Translations under genes and position numbers: made by a program | NCBI RefSeq assembly: GCF_021155775.2 | Contig: NC_060235.2 | Location: 18,183,193-18,247,192 of the forward strand | Length of the DNA stretch: 64,000 bases | Source: Neodiprion pinetum | Lineage: Eukaryota; Arthropoda; Insecta; Hymenoptera; Diprionidae | Direction of reading: 5' to 3' | Shown: in pieces, positions 23,622-37,186 of the stretch | Numbering within the stretch: position 1 is the first letter of the stretch | Layout of the letters: each line of letters opens with the position of its first letter | The notes under the pieces: generated by a model | Database searches by the model: none | Told to the model about the DNA's origin: nothing | What the model saw: only the letters and a program-made list of their open reading frames with translations

Positions 23622-24553
23622 GGGGGTATTCTGGTTTAGAAATTCGAAAAATTCGATTTTTTTCTGGCCATATTTTCAAAGTTTAGAGTTTTAAGAATAT
23701 GTCCTTAAGAGGATTTTTCAAAATTCTCATTATTTTCAAATTTACAGCTTCATTTGTGACGCGCCGACTAAACCGGTCGGCGGTCCGGCCGGAACGAATG
23801 AACATTACACAGTAGGCAAACAATGATTAAGAAGAATCAGTTAAAAAAGGTCTTTTGTACTCGATATTTTCCTTAGAAAAAAACAAAATCTCACGTTTGA
23901 AGTGGAAAAATGGGGCAGGGATCGCTGCTTAGGAAAATGTAAGTATAACACGCCATTAAACGAATCAGACTCCGCGAAACTCGACCTCAAACTTTAAACG
24001 CGTTTTTCTCAAAACTACTATTTTCGATACGGTTGGTACGATATCCCAAGTTCTAATCAACCAATTTACTTGCAATTTGGCACGGAGCTTCTGTATATAT
24101 TAGAGCATCGCGTAAAGAAGCGTGCTTGCGAAAAATTTTTTTTGTTTTACTATGTTTTAAAAATTCTGAAAGTTGAAAAAAACAGGGAAAAAACGCGACT
24201 CATTTTTCACACCGCCGCCATTTTATGAAAAATTCTTCTCCTCAAAAACCCACACGTAGTGCGATAACTACATCCTTCTTCATTAAGAATTTAAAAAAAA
24301 AATTTGTTTCAGATCACTGGAAGGACTAGAATCCTGCCAACCAAGACACGCCATTTTTTTGTGAGCCCCCAATTTGCCGGCCTGCAGATTTTTCAATTTT
24401 GATTATTTTTTAACTAATTTGACTTTTTTATACTCTTAAAATATCAATAAATAACTGGTAAAAGAAAATGGATACGAAAAATATTTATTGGTTTTTTTTT
24501 TTTACAGCATCCGAAAAACACCTAAAATTCGGGCGTCCAAACCAGAATAGCCC
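23622..24553. mobile_element. 932-bp TTAA-flanked MITE (unit 3)
   Basis: Array copy of the element at 6906-7837. It holds the unit-3-specific C to T change at 23682. Confidence 0.75.
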
Positions 24554-24562
24554 TTAAACATT

Positions 24563-26578
24563 TTAAAAATGATAAATTAAATTCGGCATGTATGAAAAAT
24601 AACCGGCCTCCATATAATAATCATACATCTCATTCTTTGGTAAATTCCGGATATGGATAAAATGACCAGTCTCCGCAAAATGATCATATAATTCATTCTT
24701 GATTAGATAGTCTACTCCACATAGAATACACAGGTGATATAAATCCAGAACGCTTTCTTCCCATGACCCTTCTCTCTTTTTTTCCTTCTTGTCCTTGCGT
24801 CTGCTCTCATCAGAGCTTAACTTCTGAATTCTTCTTGCTTCCTTTGCTCTCTTACCTTTAGATTTTTTTGTACTTTGAGTTAATAATCTGGCATCTACTT
24901 CAAAGCTCAAGTCAGTATCGTCAAAATTTACTTTGTTGCCTTTAGTAAAATTGTCAATCGTTTCTGGGACAGTGTGATATTTGTTGTCAAGAGTTGCTTC
25001 CTTTTGTTTTTGTTTCCTTCGCTGTTTCTTGGACCACCCAAAATGAGCATCTAGTTCTTGCTCATCGTCGGTTGTTTGTTCAAGAATGACTTTTCGAACA
25101 TTTTTACGCTTCTTCTTCTTACTTTTGCGAGATTTTTCTGTCATATCTAACACTGGGTTGTCAAGCTCGTTCTCTTGGGCTGATATCAATGTACATTCAG
25201 GAATCAGTATATTTATGTTATCGTGTATTTTAATTACTACAAGAAAGGCTTCCGGTTCTGGGCCTGTGGCTAGTTCAACACCTTTTTTTTTCACAAGCTT
25301 ATTTGTATTTTTTTCACTTGTAGAACTTGATTCACTATCCGAAATCATTTCTTCATTCGATGTACTTCGCTGGTTGCCATTCGCATTCGCATCAATATTC
25401 TCACTGCGGTTCGTCAAGAAATCTCGTATTTCTCGGCTTGTTGCCAATATCACACTTTTCCGATTTGGACTTATCAAACAAATATTTGTTTTGCTACCGC
25501 ATTTAAAATTCAATTCAGAGTCCGAATTGTACTTTCGAATACTGCATTCAAATTCCATATTTTCATCAGCCAAGAAGGAGGCTATCATGGTTGAAACATT
25601 ATCGTCGTGTTTCTTGGAATTTTCGTGATTCGTAAATGCTTTCCGTGTCTTGTATATTTTGCTGCAAGCAACGCAATACAGGGTGTTACTATCCGTATCA
25701 TCGGCATCTTTAGAATCTATATTTGAAGTTAATTCCTCTCCAAACTCAGCAGCAAGATTTGCTTCAATAACCTTTAAATCTTGTTCGATATTAGAAAACT
25801 TTGACCATTCTGGCTCAGTATAACTTTCCAGTTCTTTTTGTCTCTGGATCAGTTGTTGCTTTCTCCGTTCTTGTGTTTTTTCGGTATTTTCTTTAGCTCT
25901 TTCTGCCAGGATTTTTGCATGCGCTTTAACTCGTTTATCACGCTTGCGAACAAATGCTACAAGGTTCCGAACTTGTTCATTGCGTTCTTTTTTAGCCTTA
26001 TCTCTAATTTTCTTGTTCTCCTTTTCTGCCAATCTTAAAGCACGTCTGTTTGGGGTATCACGAATATCGTATGTATCTAGCCAAGCAAATGACCTCTTAG
26101 TCGAATAGCTTTGCCAATATGCATAAAATTTGTGAACATCGTGATATGAGCTAGTGGAATTCCCAAAACCAGATACTTTATCGTCTAAATCTTCTTCTTT
26201 ACAAAACTCTGATTCTTCAGCAGTCAGTTGTTCAAAAACTTTTCCATAAACCGTGTAAAATTCTTTTTCGCCATCGCCATAGCCCTCATAACAGCTCGTA
26301 GTAAAGTATTGGAACAAATCGATCGAATCATCTTTGTAATTCCCTCCTATCCCTCCTTTCAAAATGGCTTCTCGGTGATTGTCATACCAGGCTCGTTCTC
26401 GCGGATCATTTAAGACCTCCCATGCTCGTTGGACGATTTGAAATTGTTCTTTAGCATCTTCAGTATTGTCGAAATTCTTATCAGGATGGCATTTCAGTGC
26501 TAGTTTTCTGTACGCTTTTTTCAAATCGTCGTCTGACGCATCTCTCGAAACGCCGAGTACTTCGTAGTGGCACTTCAT
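24563..26578 (-). CDS. DNAJC21: DNAJC21, array copy 3
   Basis: Intact copy with the same 671-aa product as copies 1 and 2 and no internal stop or frameshift. It differs from them by one base at 26651, in the 5' leader, shared with copy 4. Downstream MITE and upstream leader intron are in the same positions relative to the gene. Confidence 0.94.
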   Translation of the reverse strand: MKCHYEVLGVSRDASDDDLKKAYRKLALKCHPDKNFDNTEDAKEQFQIVQRAWEVLNDPRERAWYDNHREAILKGGIGGNYKDDSIDLFQYFTTSCYEGYGDGEKEFYTVYGKVFEQLTAEESEFCKEEDLDDKVSGFGNSTSSYHDVHKFYAYWQSYSTKRSFAWLDTYDIRDTPNRRALRLAEKENKKIRDKAKKERNEQVRNLVAFVRKRDKRVKAHAKILAERAKENTEKTQERRKQQLIQRQKELESYTEPEWSKFSNIEQDLKVIEANLAAEFGEELTSNIDSKDADDTDSNTLYCVACSKIYKTRKAFTNHENSKKHDDNVSTMIASFLADENMEFECSIRKYNSDSELNFKCGSKTNICLISPNRKSVILATSREIRDFLTNRSENIDANANGNQRSTSNEEMISDSESSSTSEKNTNKLVKKKGVELATGPEPEAFLVVIKIHDNINILIPECTLISAQENELDNPVLDMTEKSRKSKKKKRKNVRKVILEQTTDDEQELDAHFGWSKKQRRKQKQKEATLDNKYHTVPETIDNFTKGNKVNFDDTDLSFEVDARLLTQSTKKSKGKRAKEARRIQKLSSDESRRKDKKEKKREGSWEESVLDLYHLCILCGVDYLIKNELYDHFAETGHFIHIRNLPKNEMYDYYMEAGYFSYMPNLIYHF

Positions 26579-28553
26579 ACTTTCTGGGTATTTCATATAA
26601 CGATGTGAAGATATGTTGGATATTTTACTAACAACTGAAATCTCTTTTGATGAGATTGTTGAAAGCAATAAGCAGCATCACCAAGGTCGAGATATCAAAG
26701 ATTTACTTTCGTATAAAGTCAATTATTCAATTTTCGGTATATATTTCGAACGTACTGTGACTGAGAAACCAAAACCTCGGTGTTAGAATGGCCCAGCAAT
26801 TCCCTGAAATGTAAAATCAGGCAGTCAGTTTATGGCTCTCCATGTATCTAGCAATAGAGGTTGAAAAATTCGGTACTGAGCTTGTAAGCCAAAAGTCCTA
26901 ACTTACCGTGACATACGGATGTAACGTGCGAAATTTGGCGCCGAAGTCAACCTCGTGTGCTTTGTGGAACTGCGTATGGAGATATCACAGACGGTCCAAG
27001 TTGCCAAGATTTTTCCGTCATTCAGACCATCGTCAACGTCGAATAAATTTGATTATATTTTCACGTCATTACCACACCAATTGCTTTTTAATTGTAAGCT
27101 CTCAGAAAAATTGTAACTTTATGACAATTATTCAAGCGGTTAACGCGATTTCCGTTCACAATCGGAGAAGAACTATGTCCGCAGCGTTGACTGAAGATAC
27201 ATCCAGCGTCGACTGAGGACACGGAAAGACTGATAGCCTCATGGGACTTTTCGTAATAGGGTGGGGGCGTTATGAGTTCATCGTCAAGCGACGCCCTCTG
27301 CATCGTGTCGTGCGCGCGCAACCCAGTCCGACAAACGATCGGTACGTAAAAACGACAAGGACTGATGTTACCATCGTTCACAGCGTGTATTCAAATTTTG
27401 CAGAGTCGAACGACGTATCTATCCATCTATCTATCTATACTTTTCAACTATACAAGTTCATTTGAGCCAAATTCAGTAATGTTAATGCAACTCCATCAGA
27501 TCGACAAAAATAATGTTATCTAAATAGATGCAAAATAAATATACACCTGGTTTCCTGTTTATAGAGTTAGAAACCTTTTCTTGATGCGAACGATAGGAGA
27601 AATAGTCGAAGAAGTTAACCAAAGGATGAAGATGTATAGTTGTTCCTTATGTAATGTGTTTACTGTGACGCTGATTTTTACTGCACCTCGGTCACCGGGG
27701 TTATTTATCTTAACTAACCGTGAACTCAACTAAACGCAAGCGTAACGCATTCGAACTCAAACTTTCTCAAAGCTCTGAAAAAAGCTATTTGCTAATTTGA
27801 ACACTCCATTTCGGCAATTTGCGACCTAAACGAGAGACGACACTGAAAAATCCGTTACCGTAACTCAACCTTGTACAGCGGAATTCGGGCTGCAATTGAA
27901 TTAAAAAACGAAAAAGACTTAACTCCAAATCGTGACTCTACTCAATATTCTCGCCTACTTAAAATTTATTCAACTCCATAACGCGCAACTCAGACTACCG
28001 TCACCAAGCAAAAGTATCGGCAAACAAATTTCGAGTACTTTTCGACAATGCAAATCCAAAACGGCTAGTCGTTATTCGGCAAGCCGTTACTCGATGACTC
28101 TAGTAATTCAGTCGCGAGGATATAAGCAGCGCTTACCGTTCTACATCCACGCAACAAATTCTCTAATCCCCTCGTGATTTTTGGCGGCTCCATTGGTTCG
28201 CAAAGCTCCAAAAAGCGACTATCTCGTAATATCGCCAGAACTTGAGTGATTTCCAAAATCGACGACCTGCCGCAACACGGATCTCGGTACGCAATGCCCT
28301 ACGTGACGTCATACCTACAAGAATACGCAATAATCGATCCGTCATCGATTTCGTAGATTGCGCAACTCGACGCGAACCTGTCGTAGCATCGCGGCGCAGA
28401 ACTTAACGTTAGATCGCAATTTCGTCATCCGCACAGCTCCATGATGGCTTGGTGGTGATCGGGGTGGTCCTCCCTCGTCGCTAGTCGGTCCTTCGCAAAG
28501 TCTACTCATATGACCTGGTTATACGAGTGGCTTTTCGTGACCCGAGAAGGTAT

Positions 28554-28828
28554 ATGAGTGAGGATATCGTCGGGGAAGGTCACATGTGACAAAGGTGACA
28601 GGTGAAAAACCGTTGAGGTTCTTTTAGCGACGATTCGGCTGGGCCTAGCCAGCCATTATCAGGATTAAAGGACATGGCTACCGTATAACGAATATCTGAG
28701 CGCTTAGGAATGTCCTTTAATCCTTATAATGGCTAGCTAGGCCCAGCCGAAATGTCGCTAGAAAAACCTTAACGGTTTTTCACCTTTCAAAATTGACCTT
28801 CCCCGACGAATTTCTCACTCAATTACCC
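28554..28828. repeat. Long hairpin (unit 3)
   Basis: Array copy of the inverted repeat at 11838-12112. Confidence 0.8.
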
Positions 28829-31800
28829 GGTTAGTTTATGACTCTGTCCGCTGACCCCCAAACACCAGATTGTTCAGAAATTTATTAACAAATGGCCCAG
28901 ATTATAATTGCCCATATCCGTCCGCTTCATTATACATTTATGGCAGTGCCCGTGTTGATTATTAGGGATTTCGAGTTTGAAAATATAATACATATACCCG
29001 ACAAAGTCGATACTACATTACCCGCAATTTCTGCACTTTGCCGTTAACCCCTAATAATAATATTAAGGATGTGCAGGATAGCAATTTGGCCGGATATCCG
29101 GCCATACAATATCGATCAATAGCGAGTCATTTTTGAATTTTATTTCTTCAGAAAAGTGAAGTACATTATAATCAAGGTACCTTCTGTATTGAGAATCCCC
29201 ATGCTGAATGGTAATTTGCGGACATCTCGTAAACTTTGACGATATTTCTTAGTCGGAATTATAGGAAACGCTCATTATATTTTAAGATGTTATTCACGAC
29301 AAAATAATTATCTTCTCCTACTTTCATGAAGAAATTCATGAAACATTGTCAAAATGTACGAAGTGTCCACAAATTAGCTGTCTGTACTGGAATTTTTGTT
29401 ACAAGAAGATTCTCCGTATAGTGATAATGATATGACTCGCGATTCTGTCGTTCAGGACGAAAGTTGAAAGATTACCGAGCGTTGTAGTGTTGAGGAGGTG
29501 AAATTTATAGATTATTATGAATAAACGGGAATGAAAATCATTCATTGTCAATTCGGTAGAAAATTACTAGTTAAATGTTGAAAGTCCGAGAGACAGAAGT
29601 TACAGTATCAATCCAATTGTTGGAAGATGCAACCCAAACGTACGTAATTAAAAAGTGACATCGATAAAAAGTCTCTGAATAAGGTTTTGCCGATGTAAAG
29701 TAAATTAATAACAATTGAACGTAATTTAATTTACGTCAATCCCACGTTCCACTCAGGAAACTTTTTTGAAAAACGATGATAACTAATTACAATTATAAAT
29801 TGGATATGAGAAACTATAACGACTGACCTAAAGATGGGTATTCCGGATTATTTGTAATCAAATCCTTATCAATTATATACGGATGGTTTCATGCTGAACT
29901 GTTTGTCGCTCGAATGAATGCGTCAAAAGTCTTGGCAAGAAGTTTGGATACGTGCAGGCTTTGAAGTACGATATTTCTGTAAAAAAAACATAGCGGAAAA
30001 GTTGTAAGACCTTTCGGAAGCTTCGAGAGCGTTCTTCTACTTCCAACAATCCATCGGTCTTTTCTGAGACAAGATTGTGATCTATCCCAGTATTTCTACA
30101 GATTTCCGCAAACAGAATTTAAAAATTTGGCAGGCTTAGGTAGAAGAATAATTTCACGAAGTGAGGAGGGGACATTGGTGGAATGTTAATGAGTTACATA
30201 ATATGTGTTAAAATTGCAAGAAACTTGTTTGAAATTCATGTAATTGTTTAGAAATCATCCAAGAAATATGCGTCGTTGATGAGTTATTGGAACAGCATCG
30301 GGTTCCCGTGGTGGGTTGATTGACCGTTTTGGGGAAATATACACAAGTCCGTTAAATTCACGAATTCACGAATGTATCGTAGATACGACCTTTTGGACAC
30401 ACTATTTTATTCATAATTAGATCCCAAGTAACAATAATGTGATAATCAGCCGTTGAAAAATATTCCCACCGAAGTAGTAATATTCTTCAATGCAACCGAT
30501 TTGTGATATGCGTTACTGACGAATCTCTTCCTTTCTATGGCGAGTAATGAATCAACACGTATAATATGACGAAACATTTCTTTGGTGATACCTAATTGGG
30601 TCTCAAATCAGTTAATAATATTATAAGATGCAAGTTATCGTATTAGTTGCCTTTCTTTTTATTTATGTAAATACAATGATTTATTGCAATACGTATTCAA
30701 CAGTAGATTCGGTTAAGTAATCTGGAAAATCAAGCGGGTATAGAAATTGTTCGTAAGAATTTTAAATAATTTCCGACAAAATAGATTCAAAAGCGAAGAT
30801 GGGAGTGAATTTCTTACTGTATTCCATCATGTTGGGTCTTTTAGACGGATCACCCGTATGACAATCGTACATAATTTCTCAACATCGTTCTTTTTGTCAC
30901 TTTTAGTAGCCGGTTTCGAATGAGCTTCGCGTTTTTTGCTCTTTATCAGTTGTCACGGGAGACGTGCTCATTTGTTACGCAAATATCGTGGTTTATTGTA
31001 ACAACTTGATCCGAGCACCGTGTTGATTGCGGATGACCATGATTCGACTCAAACGGTAGTTGATAATTGTTTTATCAATGTCCGTGCGCGACGCGTGTCA
31101 GCCACGGCGCTGAATGACTTGTGCTCAGAACCTTGCAGTATCAAGTTTACGCACAAAACGCGCGGTTAAATTTGAATTTACGAATTCTTGTAATACAAAA
31201 AATTCAAGAACGAAATACTGGGAATGCTGTGCCGGATAGGCAATTGAAATAGAACTAATTTCTCCGAAAAGTCGAGCTGTCCAATGAGTAAAGACTGAAA
31301 CTTTCGAATTTTACAATTCAACGACTTTACTGTGTCGACTGCGCAAGGTCAAGAGAGGGAGAAACATGTTGGAATTGCCAAATTCTGAATTTCCAAAGGC
31401 ATGCGCATCTTACTCATTTCAATTAAAAAGCGAAATTTATCAAGAAGAAAAATGTATTCACGTGGAATTCACTCCGACTAAATTAGAGAAATCCGAAGTT
31501 ATTACGATTCCACATTCGTTACAGATCATCGAAGCATGAGTTTTATTGACAGTGAGTTAAATTTGCGCAGTAATAAAATTGTCATTTGAATAACTACAAT
31601 ATATACGTTAGTATTTGACCAGTGAAAATAAGCTCACTTGTGCTCGTTTCCACACCACCGCAAGCGGTAGAACACCCGGCGCGTTTTTTTTTTTCACGTG
31701 GTATCCCCAGTAGGCCTACTCCACGGAGAACAGTTGCAAGATCTATCTTGCGTTCTATGAAAAATTGCAAATGACTTTTTTTACCATGTTAATTGTGATA

Positions 31801-31979
31801 TATTGTTGTTCCCAGTCAGTTTATTTGCAGCAGAAATCCCAGACCTTTCCAAACAAAAATACTACTTGTAAATATTTTTCTGGAAATTAGGTAAGACTCG
31901 CTGACCCCCAAACACAAGATCGTTCAGGAATTTATTATCACGTGGCCCAGATTATATACTCTTCACAGGATTGTCTTAA

Positions 31980-32911
31980 GGGGGTATTCTGGTTTAGAAA
32001 TTCGAAAAATTCGATTTTTTTCTGGCCATATTTTCAAAGCTTAGAGTTTTAAGAATATGTCCTTAAGAGGATTTTTCAAAATTCTCATTATTTTCAAATT
32101 TACAGCTTCATTTGTGACGCGCCGACTAAACCGGTCGGCGGTCCGGCCGGAACGAATGAACATTACACAGTAGGCAAACAATGATTAAGAAGAATCAGTT
32201 AAAAAAGGTCTTTTGTACTCGATATTTTCCTTAGAAAAAAACAAAATCTCACGTTTGAAGTGGAAAAATGGGGCAGGGATCGCTGCTTAGGAAAATGTAA
32301 GTATAACACGCCATTAAACGAATCAGACTCCGCGAAACTCGACCTCAAACTTTAAACGCGTTTTTCTCAAAACTACTATTTTCGATACGGTTGGTACGAT
32401 ATCCCAAGTTCTAATCAACCAATTTACTTGCAATTTGGCACGGAGCTTCTGTATATATTAGAGCATCGCGTAAAGAAGCGTGCTTGCGAAAAATTTTTTT
32501 TGTTTTACTATGTTTTAAAAATTCTGAAAGTTGAAAAAAACAGGGAAAAAACGCGACTCATTTTTCACACCGCCGCCATTTTATGAAAAATTCTTCTCCT
32601 CAAAAACCCACACGTAGTGCGATAACTACATCCTTCTTCATTAAGAATTTAAAAAAAAAATTTGTTTCAGATCACTGGAAGGACTAGAATCCTGCCAACC
32701 AAGACACGCCATTTTTTTGTGAGCCCCCAATTTGCCGGCCTGCAGATTTTTCAATTTTGATTATTTTTTAACTAATTTGACTTTTTTATACTCTTAAAAT
32801 ATCAATAAATAACTGGTAAAAGAAAATGGATACGAAAAATATTTATTGGTTTTTTTTTTTTACAGCATCCGAAAAACACCTAAAATTCGGGCGTCCAAAC
32901 CAGAATAGCCC
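31980..32911. mobile_element. 932-bp TTAA-flanked MITE (unit 4)
   Basis: Array copy of the element at 6906-7837, with the same flanks and ends. Confidence 0.75.
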
Positions 32912-32920
32912 TTAAACATT

Positions 32921-34936
32921 TTAAAAATGATAAATTAAATTCGGCATGTATGAAAAATAACCGGCCTCCATATAATAATCATACATCTCATTCTTTGGTA
33001 AATTCCGGATATGGATAAAATGACCAGTCTCCGCAAAATGATCATATAATTCATTCTTGATTAGATAGTCTACTCCACATAGAATACACAGGTGATATAA
33101 ATCCAGAACGCTTTCTTCCCATGACCCTTCTCTCTTTTTTTCCTTCTTGTCCTTGCGTCTGCTCTCATCAGAGCTTAACTTCTGAATTCTTCTTGCTTCC
33201 TTTGCTCTCTTACCTTTAGATTTTTTTGTACTTTGAGTTAATAATCTGGCATCTACTTCAAAGCTCAAGTCAGTATCGTCAAAATTTACTTTGTTGCCTT
33301 TAGTAAAATTGTCAATCGTTTCTGGGACAGTGTGATATTTGTTGTCAAGAGTTGCTTCCTTTTGTTTTTGTTTCCTTCGCTGTTTCTTGGACCACCCAAA
33401 ATGAGCATCTAGTTCTTGCTCATCGTCGGTTGTTTGTTCAAGAATGACTTTTCGAACATTTTTACGCTTCTTCTTCTTACTTTTGCGAGATTTTTCTGTC
33501 ATATCTAACACTGGGTTGTCAAGCTCGTTCTCTTGGGCTGATATCAATGTACATTCAGGAATCAGTATATTTATGTTATCGTGTATTTTAATTACTACAA
33601 GAAAGGCTTCCGGTTCTGGGCCTGTGGCTAGTTCAACACCTTTTTTTTTCACAAGCTTATTTGTATTTTTTTCACTTGTAGAACTTGATTCACTATCCGA
33701 AATCATTTCTTCATTCGATGTACTTCGCTGGTTGCCATTCGCATTCGCATCAATATTCTCACTGCGGTTCGTCAAGAAATCTCGTATTTCTCGGCTTGTT
33801 GCCAATATCACACTTTTCCGATTTGGACTTATCAAACAAATATTTGTTTTGCTACCGCATTTAAAATTCAATTCAGAGTCCGAATTGTACTTTCGAATAC
33901 TGCATTCAAATTCCATATTTTCATCAGCCAAGAAGGAGGCTATCATGGTTGAAACATTATCGTCGTGTTTCTTGGAATTTTCGTGATTCGTAAATGCTTT
34001 CCGTGTCTTGTATATTTTGCTGCAAGCAACGCAATACAGGGTGTTACTATCCGTATCATCGGCATCTTTAGAATCTATATTTGAAGTTAATTCCTCTCCA
34101 AACTCAGCAGCAAGATTTGCTTCAATAACCTTTAAATCTTGTTCGATATTAGAAAACTTTGACCATTCTGGCTCAGTATAACTTTCCAGTTCTTTTTGTC
34201 TCTGGATCAGTTGTTGCTTTCTCCGTTCTTGTGTTTTTTCGGTATTTTCTTTAGCTCTTTCTGCCAGGATTTTTGCATGCGCTTTAACTCGTTTATCACG
34301 CTTGCGAACAAATGCTACAAGGTTCCGAACTTGTTCATTGCGTTCTTTTTTAGCCTTATCTCTAATTTTCTTGTTCTCCTTTTCTGCCAATCTTAAAGCA
34401 CGTCTGTTTGGGGTATCACGAATATCGTATGTATCTAGCCAAGCAAATGACCTCTTAGTCGAATAGCTTTGCCAATATGCATAAAATTTGTGAACATCGT
34501 GATATGAGCTAGTGGAATTCCCAAAACCAGATACTTTATCGTCTAAATCTTCTTCTTTACAAAACTCTGATTCTTCAGCAGTCAGTTGTTCAAAAACTTT
34601 TCCATAAACCGTGTAAAATTCTTTTTCGCCATCGCCATAGCCCTCATAACAGCTCGTAGTAAAGTATTGGAACAAATCGATCGAATCATCTTTGTAATTC
34701 CCTCCTATCCCTCCTTTCAAAATGGCTTCTCGGTGATTGTCATACCAGGCTCGTTCTCGCGGATCATTTAAGACCTCCCATGCTCGTTGGACGATTTGAA
34801 ATTGTTCTTTAGCATCTTCAGTATTGTCGAAATTCTTATCAGGATGGCATTTCAGTGCTAGTTTTCTGTACGCTTTTTTCAAATCGTCGTCTGACGCATC
34901 TCTCGAAACGCCGAGTACTTCGTAGTGGCACTTCAT
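32921..34936 (-). CDS. DNAJC21: DNAJC21, array copy 4
   Basis: Fourth intact copy, encoding the same 671-aa protein. It lies in the last full unit, whose neighbour on the right is the partial fifth unit that stops before the MITE and gene. Nothing in the coding region distinguishes it from copy 3. All four copies keep the HPD motif and all zinc ligands, so none shows decay. Confidence 0.94.
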   Translation of the reverse strand: MKCHYEVLGVSRDASDDDLKKAYRKLALKCHPDKNFDNTEDAKEQFQIVQRAWEVLNDPRERAWYDNHREAILKGGIGGNYKDDSIDLFQYFTTSCYEGYGDGEKEFYTVYGKVFEQLTAEESEFCKEEDLDDKVSGFGNSTSSYHDVHKFYAYWQSYSTKRSFAWLDTYDIRDTPNRRALRLAEKENKKIRDKAKKERNEQVRNLVAFVRKRDKRVKAHAKILAERAKENTEKTQERRKQQLIQRQKELESYTEPEWSKFSNIEQDLKVIEANLAAEFGEELTSNIDSKDADDTDSNTLYCVACSKIYKTRKAFTNHENSKKHDDNVSTMIASFLADENMEFECSIRKYNSDSELNFKCGSKTNICLISPNRKSVILATSREIRDFLTNRSENIDANANGNQRSTSNEEMISDSESSSTSEKNTNKLVKKKGVELATGPEPEAFLVVIKIHDNINILIPECTLISAQENELDNPVLDMTEKSRKSKKKKRKNVRKVILEQTTDDEQELDAHFGWSKKQRRKQKQKEATLDNKYHTVPETIDNFTKGNKVNFDDTDLSFEVDARLLTQSTKKSKGKRAKEARRIQKLSSDESRRKDKKEKKREGSWEESVLDLYHLCILCGVDYLIKNELYDHFAETGHFIHIRNLPKNEMYDYYMEAGYFSYMPNLIYHF

Positions 34937-36911
34937 ACTTTCTGGGTATTTCATATAACGATGTGAAGATATGTTGGATATTTTACTAACAACTGAAATC
35001 TCTTTTGATGAGATTGTTGAAAGCAATAAGCAGCATCACCAAGGTCGAGATATCAAAGATTTACTTTCGTATAAAGTCAATTATTCAATTTTCGGTATAT
35101 ATTTCGAACGTACTGTGACTGAGAAACCAAAACCTCGGTGTTAGAATGGCCCAGCAATTCCCTGAAATGTAAAATCAGGCAGTCAGTTTATGGCTCTCCA
35201 TGTATCTAGCAATAGAGGTTGAAAAATTCGGTACTGAGCTTGTAAGCCAAAAGTCCTAACTTACCGTGACATACGGATGTAACGTGCGAAATTTGGCGCC
35301 GAAGTCAACCTCGTGTGCTTTGTGGAACTGCGTATGGAGATATCACAGACGGTCCAAGTTGCCAAGATTTTTCCGTCATTCAGACCATCGTCAACGTCGA
35401 ATAAATTTGATTATATTTTCACGTCATTACCACACCAATTGCTTTTTAATTGTAAGCTCTCAGAAAAATTGTAACTTTATGACAATTATTCAAGCGGTTA
35501 ACGCGATTTCCGTTCACAATCGGAGAAGAACTATGTCCGCAGCGTTGACTGAAGATACATCCAGCGTCGACTGAGGACACGGAAAGACTGATAGCCTCAT
35601 GGGACTTTTCGTAATAGGGTGGGGGCGTTATGAGTTCATCGTCAAGCGACGCCCTCTGCATCGTGTCGTGCGCGCGCAACCCAGTCCGACAAACGATCGG
35701 TACGTAAAAACGACAAGGACTGATGTTACCATCGTTCACAGCGTGTATTCAAATTTTGCAGAGTCGAACGACGTATCTATCCATCTATCTATCTATACTT
35801 TTCAACTATACAAGTTCATTTGAGCCAAATTCAGTAATGTTAATGCAACTCCATCAGATCGACAAAAATAATGTTATCTAAATAGATGCAAAATAAATAT
35901 ACACCTGGTTTCCTGTTTATAGAGTTAGAAACCTTTTCTTGATGCGAACGATAGGAGAAATAGTCGAAGAAGTTAACCAAAGGATGAAGATGTATAGTTG
36001 TTCCTTATGTAATGTGTTTACTGTGACGCTGATTTTTACTGCACCTCGGTCACCGGGGTTATTTATCTTAACTAACCGTGAACTCAACTAAACGCAAGCG
36101 TAACGCATTCGAACTCAAACTTTCTCAAAGCTCTGAAAAAAGCTATTTGCTAATTTGAACACTCCATTTCGGCAATTTGCGACCTAAACGAGAGACGACA
36201 CTGAAAAATCCGTTACCGTAACTCAACCTTGTACAGCGGAATTCGGGCTGCAATTGAATTAAAAAACGAAAAAGACTTAACTCCAAATCGTGACTCTACT
36301 CAATATTCTCGCCTACTTAAAATTTATTCAACTCCATAACGCGCAACTCAGACTACCGTCACCAAGCAAAAGTATCGGCAAACAAATTTCGAGTACTTTT
36401 CGACAATGCAAATCCAAAACGGCTAGTCGTTATTCGGCAAGCCGTTACTCGATGACTCTAGTAATTCAGTCGCGAGGATATAAGCAGCGCTTACCGTTCT
36501 ACATCCACGCAACAAATTCTCTAATCCCCTCGTGATTTTTGGCGGCTCCATTGGTTCGCAAAGCTCCAAAAAGCGACTATCTCGTAATATCGCCAGAACT
36601 TGAGTGATTTCCAAAATCGACGACCTGCCGCAACACGGATCTCGGTACGCAATGCCCTACGTGACGTCATACCTACAAGAATACGCAATAATCGATCCGT
36701 CATCGATTTCGTAGATTGCGCAACTCGACGCGAACCTGTCGTAGCATCGCGGCGCAGAACTTAACGTTAGATCGCAATTTCGTCATCCGCACAGCTCCAT
36801 GATGGCTTGGTGGTGATCGGGGTGGTCCTCCCTCGTCGCTAGTCGGTCCTTCGCAAAGTCTACTCATATGACCTGGTTATACGAGTGGCTTTTCGTGACC
36901 CGAGAAGGTAT

Positions 36912-37186
36912 ATGAGTGAGGATATCGTCGGGGAAGGTCACATGTGACAAAGGTGACAGGTGAAAAACCGTTGAGGTTCTTTTAGCGACGATTCGGCTGG
37001 GCCTAGCCAGCCATTATCAGGATTAAAGGACATGGCTACCGTATAACGAATATCTGAGCGCTTAGGAATGTCCTTTAATCCTTATAATGGCTAGCTAGGC
37101 CCAGCCGAAATGTCGCTAGAAAAACCTTAACGGTTTTTCACCTTTCAAAATTGACCTTCCCCGACGAATTTCTCACTCAATTACCC
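36912..37186. repeat. Long hairpin (unit 4)
   Basis: Array copy of the inverted repeat at 11838-12112. Confidence 0.8.

Larger units (their letters stand above)
21698..30055 (+). repeat. Tandem unit 3 of 8,358-bp array
   Basis: Complete copy, displaced by 16,716 bp from unit 1. It carries a private T at 23682 (C in units 1, 2 and 4) inside the TTAA MITE, and T at 26651, shared only with unit 4. Confidence 0.97.
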
